This document shows positions 59,037 to 64,000 of a stretch of 64,000 nt of DNA, piece after piece (position 1 is the stretch's first letter; each line of letters begins with the position of its first letter). Location: assembly GCA_035531955.1 (NCBI GenBank), contig DATKRZ010000050.1, positions 1 through 64,000 on the forward strand. Reading direction: 5' to 3'. The position numbers and the translations under genes are program-made. Source of the stretch: Bog-756 sp035531955. Its GTDB lineage: Bacteria; Actinomycetota; Acidimicrobiia; Acidimicrobiales; RAAP-2. The notes under the pieces are model-generated. The model was not told the DNA's origin and made no database searches. It was given only the letters and a program-made list of their open reading frames with translations.

Positions 59037-61160
59037 ATGAGCGCCATCGACGCCAGGGTCGAGCCTTCGGCTGCGGAGCGGGTCAAGCGGGGGCCGTCGG
59101 GACCGAACCGGCTCGAGGGCCATCCCACCGGAATCCGCAATGTGGCGTTGGTCGGGCACAACGGCTGCGGCAAGACCACTCTGGCGGAGGCCCTCCTGTA
59201 CGCCACCGGGGCCATCAACCGGCTGGGAAAGGTGGATGACGGCTCGACGGTCAGCGACTTCGAGCCGGAGGAGATCAAGTACCACATGTCGGTGTCGTTG
59301 GCCGTCGCTCCCTGCAAGATCGGTGACGTCAAGCTGAACATCATCGACACCCCGGGTTACGCCGACTTCTTCGGAGAGGTCCGGGCCGCGTGCTCCGTCG
59401 TCGACCTGGTGGTCCTGGTGGTGAGCGCGGTGGAGGGCATCGAGGCCCAGACCGAGGAGGCATGGGCCCTCGCCGTCGAGATGGGTCTCCCACGCCTGGT
59501 GTTCATCAACAAGCTCGACCGGGAGCGGGCCAATTTCGACCGCACGCTGACCTCACTGCGCGAGCGGTTCGGCGCCGGGATCGCACCCCTGGAACTGCCG
59601 GTGGGCGGCGAGTCCGGCTTCCGCGGGATTGCCGACCTCCTCACCGACACCGCCATCGTCTACGAGGGCGGGAAGTCCCGATCGGGGCCCATCCCCGACG
59701 ATCTGGCCGCCACCGAGCACGAGGTACGGGAACAGCTGGTCGAGGGGATCGTGGTTGGCGACGACGATCTCATGGAGCGCTACCTCGAAGGGGACACCCC
59801 GTCGACCGGCGAGCTCGAGGCCACGCTGGCCAGCGGCGTGGCCCAGGGAGTGGTGTTCCCGGTGGTCTGCGGCTCGGCCGCCAGCGGGGTGGGCATCGAC
59901 CGCCTGGCCAGCCTGCTGGCGGAGATCGGCCCCACTCCCGAGGCGCGCCCTCCGCTGGAGGTCCAAGCCGGCGACTCGGTCCAGGAGGTCCCGTGCGACC
60001 CGGCCGGTCTGCCCCTGGCCCGGGTGTTCAAGACCATCTCCGACCCCTACGTGGGGAAGATCTCGCTCCTGCGGGTCCTCTCCGGGACGATCCGGCCCGA
60101 CAGCGTGCTCACCAATTCCCGCACGCACTCGGTCGAGCGACTGCACGTCCTGCAGCTCCTGCGGGGCAAGGACGCCGAACCCGCCGAGGAGGCGGGGGCG
60201 GGCGACATCGTGGCCGCACCCAAGCTCGCCGACGTCGCCACCGGCGACACACTGGCGCCCAAGGGCTCGCCGGTGCTGGTCCCGGTGCTCGCCCCCGAGC
60301 CCCGCTCGTTGTCCGTTGCCATCAAGCCCAAGTCCAAGGGCGACGAGGACAAGCTGATGACCGGGCTCCATCGGCTGCAGGAAGAGGATCCCGCACTTCT
60401 CGTCGAGCGGGTCGACGAGACCCATCAGACCATCCTCTGGGGCACCGGCGAGACCCATTTGGCCATGGCCGTCGAGCGCCTAGCCCGCAAGTTCGGCGTC
60501 GAGATCGCCACCGAGGAAGTGCTCGTCCCCTATCGCGAGACGATCACGGTGCCCGCCGAGGCGGTGGGCCGGTACAAGAAGCAGACCGGCGGCCACGGCC
60601 AATTCGGCGTGGCTTCGATCCGCATCGAGCCCCTGGGGCGGGGCGAGGGCTTCCGCTTCGTCGATCAGGTCGTCGGCGGTGCCATCCCCCGCCAGTACAT
60701 CCCGGCGGTGGAGAAGGGGATCGTCGAGGCGATGGGGCATGGCGGTGTTCACGGCTATCCCGTGGTCGATGTGCAGGTGACCTGCCTCGACGGCAAACAC
60801 CATCCGGTGGACTCGTCGGAGATGAGCTTCAAGATGGCCGGGTCGCTCGCCTTCAAGGAGGCCATGGCCAAGGCCGGCCCGGTGCTGCTCGAGCCCATCA
60901 CCCACCTGGTGGTGACCGTCCCCTCGAGCGTGCAGGGCCACGTCCTCGGTGATCTCAACTCCCGCCGGGGACGGGTGAAGGGCACCGAGGCGGTGGATCG
61001 GGATGCGCAGCGGATCACCGCCCTCGTACCCACCGCCGAGATGCAGCGCTACGCCGTGGACCTCCGCTCGCTGACCGCAGGCCGGGGCCGGTTCCGGTCC
61101 GGGCACGACCACTATGACGTGATGCCCCCCCACCTCGCCGACCGGATGGCGAGGGACTGA
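59037..61160 (+). CDS. Elongation factor G-like protein (EF-G2/FusA2 type)
   Basis: A 707-residue EF-G paralogue. All five domains are present: G domain with P-loop GHNGCGKTTL (normal EF-G: GHxDAGKTT), G3 DTPGYADF, G4 NKLD; domain II; domain III near 420-480; domain IV with the GGHGQFGV and HPVDSSEMSFK segments; domain V ending YDVMPPHLADRM. The altered P-loop and the missing switch-I TTR motif mark the actinobacterial EF-G2 group (M. tuberculosis FusA2-like), which bind the ribosome but may not translocate. It starts with ATG 59037. Confidence 0.93.
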   Translation: MSAIDARVEPSAAERVKRGPSGPNRLEGHPTGIRNVALVGHNGCGKTTLAEALLYATGAINRLGKVDDGSTVSDFEPEEIKYHMSVSLAVAPCKIGDVKLNIIDTPGYADFFGEVRAACSVVDLVVLVVSAVEGIEAQTEEAWALAVEMGLPRLVFINKLDRERANFDRTLTSLRERFGAGIAPLELPVGGESGFRGIADLLTDTAIVYEGGKSRSGPIPDDLAATEHEVREQLVEGIVVGDDDLMERYLEGDTPSTGELEATLASGVAQGVVFPVVCGSAASGVGIDRLASLLAEIGPTPEARPPLEVQAGDSVQEVPCDPAGLPLARVFKTISDPYVGKISLLRVLSGTIRPDSVLTNSRTHSVERLHVLQLLRGKDAEPAEEAGAGDIVAAPKLADVATGDTLAPKGSPVLVPVLAPEPRSLSVAIKPKSKGDEDKLMTGLHRLQEEDPALLVERVDETHQTILWGTGETHLAMAVERLARKFGVEIATEEVLVPYRETITVPAEAVGRYKKQTGGHGQFGVASIRIEPLGRGEGFRFVDQVVGGAIPRQYIPAVEKGIVEAMGHGGVHGYPVVDVQVTCLDGKHHPVDSSEMSFKMAGSLAFKEAMAKAGPVLLEPITHLVVTVPSSVQGHVLGDLNSRRGRVKGTEAVDRDAQRITALVPTAEMQRYAVDLRSLTAGRGRFRSGHDHYDVMPPHLADRMARD

Positions 61161-61179
61161 GCCGGGCGCGGGCGCCCAC

Positions 61180-62781
61180 TCAGGGATCGATCAGCACCCC
61201 GGGATTCAACAAGGCGTCGGGATCCACGGCCCGCTTGGCGGCGCGGAGCTGGGAGGCGAACAGATCCGGGCGTTGGCGGTCGTAGCCGGGCCGGTGGTCG
61301 CGCCCCACGGCGTGGTGGTGGGTCACGGTCCCCCCTCCCGTGGCGATGGCGTCCATGACCGCTCCTTTGACCTCGGCCCACTGCCCGATCCGTCCCGACC
61401 GGTGTCCGGGGGCGATCACGGTGAAGTACGGCGCCGCCCCGTCGGGGTACACGTGGGTCAAGCGGCAGGTGACCAGGCCGGGCCAGGCGCCGACAGAGCG
61501 GAGCGCGTCCTCGGTGACACCCCGGACCTTGGTCACGAGGCGTTCGAACCGGTCCCACGTGATGGCCGTCTCGAACGTCTCGTTGATCAGGCCGAGCCCG
61601 ACCAGGGCGTCGCGGTGGTACGGGGCGCGTAGGAAGGCCGCCCGCCAGCGGCCGGCGGCATCGCCCCCACCCGGGGGTCCAGCCCCGCCCGGCCGGCGGC
61701 GGACCTCGAAGGACCCGGCGTGCTCGCCGACCAGGGTCGCGGCCCGGGCGAGCGCACCGTCGACCGCCTCGGTGGCCGACTCGAAGCCGATCAGCAGCAG
61801 ATGGGCACTGCCGTCGCCGGCCCCGGTGATCATCGCCTCGGTGGCGTCGAGGAGGCGGAGGTTCGACGGCCAGAGCCCGGACTGCCCGATGGCCCGGGCC
61901 GCGTCGGCACCGGACTCGAAGGACCCGAACCGGGCGACGCCGGAGGCCCGGTGGCGGGGGCGGTCCTGCAGCCTCATCCACGCCTCGGTGATGATCCCGA
62001 AGATTCCCTCCGACCCGAGCACGAGCCGGTCCGGGGACGGCCCCGCCCCCGATCCCGGTAGCCGGAGGGACTCGATGGGGCCCCGCGGCGTGACGGTCCG
62101 GATCGACTCGACGAAGTCGTCGATGTGGGTGTGGAGGGTGGCGAAGTGCCCGCCCGAGCGGGTGGCCAGCCAACCCCCGAGGGAGGACAGCTCGAAGCTC
62201 TGGGGGTAGTGGCGGAGGGTCAGGCCGTGCGGGCGGAGCTGGTCCTCCAGCGACGGTCCGAACACCCCTCCCTGTATGCGGGCACTCCGGGAGGCCCGGT
62301 CGATCTCGAGGACCCGGTCGAGGCGCCCGAGGTCGCAGCTGATGACCGGTCGGTCGTCCTCAAGCGGCGCCTCGACCCCTCCGACGACCGAGGACCCCCC
62401 GCCGTAAGGGACGACGACCGCCCCGGCCTCGGTGGCCCACTCGAGCACCGCCACCACCCCCGCCTCGTCCGGCGGGCTCACCACCACGTCGGGTGGCCGG
62501 TCCCAGCGGCGCTCGAGACCCCGCACCAGGTCCCGGAACGATTTCCCGTAGGTGTGGCCCGCCCGGGCCACGTCGTCGTGGGCGCTCCAGCCGGCCAGGG
62601 CCGGCGGCGGAGCCAGCCGCGGGGCCGGCATGCTGATCTCCGACCGTGAGGGAGGGTCGATCACCTCGAGCGCCTCGTCGCCCACCAGGGGGGCGACGAG
62701 GGTCCCGAGCCGCTTCTGCTCAGCGGGCGAAAGGTGCTCCGCTTCGAACCCCCACCCCCAGAAGCTCCGATGCCTCGCCAT
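61180..62781 (-). CDS. FAD-binding oxidase, alkyldihydroxyacetonephosphate synthase-like
   Basis: A 533-residue flavoenzyme of the AGPS/VAO family. An N-terminal segment MARHRSFWGWGFEAE is common to actinobacterial members; the FAD-binding core has VVPYGGGSSVVGGVE near residue 145, FGPSLEDQLRPHGLTLRHYPQS, LGGWLATRSGGHFATLHT, and the C-terminal catalytic HHHAVGRDHRPG. In AGPS this reaction makes ether lipid precursors; the bacterial role is open. Convergent with the EF-G-like gene. Confidence 0.9.
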   Translation of the reverse strand: MARHRSFWGWGFEAEHLSPAEQKRLGTLVAPLVGDEALEVIDPPSRSEISMPAPRLAPPPALAGWSAHDDVARAGHTYGKSFRDLVRGLERRWDRPPDVVVSPPDEAGVVAVLEWATEAGAVVVPYGGGSSVVGGVEAPLEDDRPVISCDLGRLDRVLEIDRASRSARIQGGVFGPSLEDQLRPHGLTLRHYPQSFELSSLGGWLATRSGGHFATLHTHIDDFVESIRTVTPRGPIESLRLPGSGAGPSPDRLVLGSEGIFGIITEAWMRLQDRPRHRASGVARFGSFESGADAARAIGQSGLWPSNLRLLDATEAMITGAGDGSAHLLLIGFESATEAVDGALARAATLVGEHAGSFEVRRRPGGAGPPGGGDAAGRWRAAFLRAPYHRDALVGLGLINETFETAITWDRFERLVTKVRGVTEDALRSVGAWPGLVTCRLTHVYPDGAAPYFTVIAPGHRSGRIGQWAEVKGAVMDAIATGGGTVTHHHAVGRDHRPGYDRQRPDLFASQLRAAKRAVDPDALLNPGVLIDP

Positions 62782-62896
62782 CAGCGGTGACGCTAGCGCT
62801 GTCGTCCTCACGGAACCCTCACACTTTCGACATGGATACCTCAGGTCCTGCTGCCACCATGCTCTGACACACCCACCACCAGCAAGGAGTTCCATC

Positions 62897-63340
62897 GTGT
62901 TGAAGAAGCTCATCGCCCCCGTACTGATCGCAGGGGCCATCCTGGGCGGCGTGGCGTCCGCCGGTTCCGCCTACGCCGCCGCTCCCACCCCGCCCACGGC
63001 CACGGCCACGGCCACCCCGCAGGCCGGAAGCCATCCGCTCGGTGCCTGGCTCCGCGCCCATCGGCGCCAGCTTCGCCGCGCCGCCATCGGCATCAGTGCC
63101 ACGACCATCAAGATTGCGCCGAAGGACCTGGTGACCGAGCTGCGTTCGGGCAAATCCATCGCCCAGGTCGCAGGTGAGCACGGCGTGAGCACCCAGATCG
63201 TGGTCAGTGCGCTGGTGACTGCGGCCGACGCCCGGATCAACCAGGCGGTGACGAACCACAAGCTCACCACGGCCCAGGCCGCCAAGATCGAGTCCGCCCT
63301 TCCCGGACGGATCAACAAGCTGGTGAACCACACCTTCTGA
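62897..63340 (+). CDS. Small secreted helical protein
   Basis: A 147-residue exported protein. The signal peptide (VLKKLIAPVLIAGAILGGVA) is followed by a Pro/Thr/Ala linker (residues 29-43) and a helical domain (RAHRRQLRRAAIGISATT, LVTELRSGKSIAQVAGEHGV, VSALVTAADARINQAVTNHK). The middle looks like a short helix-turn-helix-like repeat seen in several actinobacterial secreted proteins of unknown function. GTG 62897 has AAGGAG 7 bp upstream. A strong terminator follows. Confidence 0.8.
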   Translation: MLKKLIAPVLIAGAILGGVASAGSAYAAAPTPPTATATATPQAGSHPLGAWLRAHRRQLRRAAIGISATTIKIAPKDLVTELRSGKSIAQVAGEHGVSTQIVVSALVTAADARINQAVTNHKLTTAQAAKIESALPGRINKLVNHTF

Positions 63341-63365
63341 GTGTCCGGCTGACTGGGTATCCGAG

Positions 63366-63401
63366 CTGACGGGCGGCACCCCTCCCGGGGCCGCCCGTCA
63401 G
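63366..63401 (+). terminator. GC-rich hairpin terminator
   Basis: CTGACGGGCGGC, 12-nt loop, GCCGCCCGTCAG: a perfect 12-bp stem 26 bp downstream of the small secreted protein. No T-run follows, as is common in high-GC actinobacteria. Terminates the small secreted gene and insulates the next one. Confidence 0.75.
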
Positions 63402-63536
63402 CCGGGTGCCATCATGTCGTCGAACCGCCGAACGAGCGCCCCCTGGGGGCGCATGCTCACATATGTCCGACAGGACGGACGGTCAGACGTCTGCTAGGAC
63501 GGCCCGGACGACGTCGGAGATTTTGGGAAGGTCACC

Positions 63537-64000
63537 GTGAAGATTCGAGCGGCAGCGGCGGGGGCGGCATTCATCCTGGTCGGCGTGGCCGTCGGCGCCA
63601 GTTCGTGCGGTGGCGGGTCGGCATCGACGACGCCCCCGGTCGAGCGGGTGGCCGGCGGGCCCACCGGCAGCTACATCGTCCCGGCGGGCATCCACAAGAT
63701 CAAGCACGTGGTGGTGATCCAGCAGGAGAACCGCTCCTTCGACTCCTATTTCGGCACCTTCCCCGGCGCCGACGGGATCCCGATGCAGAACGGCCAATCG
63801 ACAGTGTGCGTGACCGATCCGGCCACCGGGACCTGCGTGGCCCCCTACGTCGACCATTCCGACGTGAATGGGGGCGGCCCCCACTCGGCGCCCAATGCGA
63901 CCGCTGACATCAACGGCGGGAAGATGGACGGGTTCATCGGGCAGGCCCAGTCCGGTCGGAAGGGCTGCTTGGACCCGACCGACCCGGCGTGCACCAACTC
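63537..64000 (+). CDS. Phosphoesterase-family (phospholipase C/acid phosphatase-like) lipoprotein, 3' end cut off by window
   Basis: The first 154 residues of an exported enzyme. The signal peptide ends with a lipobox-like SSCGGG near residue 24, and IKHVVVIQQENRSFDSYFGTF is the catalytic N-terminus of the PF04185 phosphoesterase family (phospholipase C, AcpA), followed by PGADGIP. The frame runs off the window end. GTG 63537 is the first start after the intergenic hairpin; GGGAAGG lies upstream. Confidence 0.88.
   Translation, partial: MKIRAAAAGAAFILVGVAVGASSCGGGSASTTPPVERVAGGPTGSYIVPAGIHKIKHVVVIQQENRSFDSYFGTFPGADGIPMQNGQSTVCVTDPATGTCVAPYVDHSDVNGGGPHSAPNATADINGGKMDGFIGQAQSGRKGCLDPTDPACTN

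Noticed and set aside
1..64000. CRISPR array, prophage, transposase or integron
   Set aside because: No regular repeat-spacer array, integrase, transposase or structural phage gene was seen anywhere in the window.

Overview
The window is a 64-kb piece of a very GC-rich actinobacterial chromosome. Supporting signs are a TIGR03617-type F420-dependent oxidoreductase, a mycofactocin-type SDR, a probable mycothiol-dependent DinB-like enzyme, a PaaX regulator, a SigE-family ECF sigma factor, an EF-G2-like factor, and W-rich DUF2510-like and 'YW..ASDGGVFAFG' repeat proteins. The repeat proteins and the small conserved actinobacterial families lead me to infer Acidimicrobiia or a near relative. There is no rRNA, tRNA, CRISPR array, phage or insertion sequence that I can support. 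Almost all of the window is coding.

Layout. 1-12.6 kb: dnaB, a small membrane protein, a Nudix hydrolase, a divergent LysR/methyltransferase pair, a minus-strand run of two hydrolases, an EEP-fold phosphohydrolase and a CoA-transferase/hydrolase, a plus-strand F420 oxidoreductase with a coupled hydrolase, and Lon. 12.7-18 kb: a phosphate-uptake operon in the unusual order pstB-pstS-pstC-pstA, visibly lower in GC than its neighbours, with a PHO-box-like repeat upstream and an orphan PhoB/RegX3-type response regulator after it. 18-26 kb: two overlapping fluoride-channel genes, pgi, a divergent desaturase/PaaX pair, an SDR and a large type I sulfatase. 26.2-27.7 kb: a decayed winged-helix gene whose two ends flank a RelE/Phd toxin-antitoxin module with a perfect operator palindrome. 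27.7-30.5 kb: a thiolase/DUF35 pair between two SnoaL-like proteins.

30.5-37.3 kb: a secreted protein fusing six propeller-like repeats to an Rpf-like (peptidoglycan-cleaving) domain, preceded by a 565-bp region with strong RNA-fold potential; a hydrolase remnant; a PASTA membrane protein; a zinc dehydrogenase; an Eis-like acetyltransferase; and three small proteins (DUF2510, CutA, DUF1918). 37.4-41 kb: a minus-strand operon of APH-like kinase, CrtC/AttH-like protein, a 40-residue GYD-like stub and an amidohydrolase. 41-54.5 kb: CoA-transferase, uracil-DNA glycosylase, a frameshifted DUF1801 gene, P450, aldehyde dehydrogenase, serine hydrolase, SDR, an ECF sigma factor with a coupled membrane partner, and a divergent PhyH dioxygenase/acyl-CoA synthetase pair. 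54.5-64 kb: a pilin-like protein, a lipoprotein hydrolase, a universal stress protein, a secreted beta-helix protein with 17-bp upstream repeats, an EF-G-like GTPase, an AGPS-like FAD enzyme, a small secreted protein with a clear terminator, and the start of a phosphoesterase.

Biologically the window mixes housekeeping (replication, proteolysis, phosphate uptake, glycolysis) with many CoA- and lipid-linked catabolic enzymes (thiolase, acyl-CoA synthetase, PhyH, P450, CoA-transferases, F420 and SDR oxidoreductases). This looks like an aerobic degrader of hydrophobic or sterol-like compounds; that reading is inference. The most unusual items are the propeller-Rpf fusion with its structured leader, the toxin-antitoxin module nested in a dead gene, and the truncated GYD stub coupled to the amidohydrolase.
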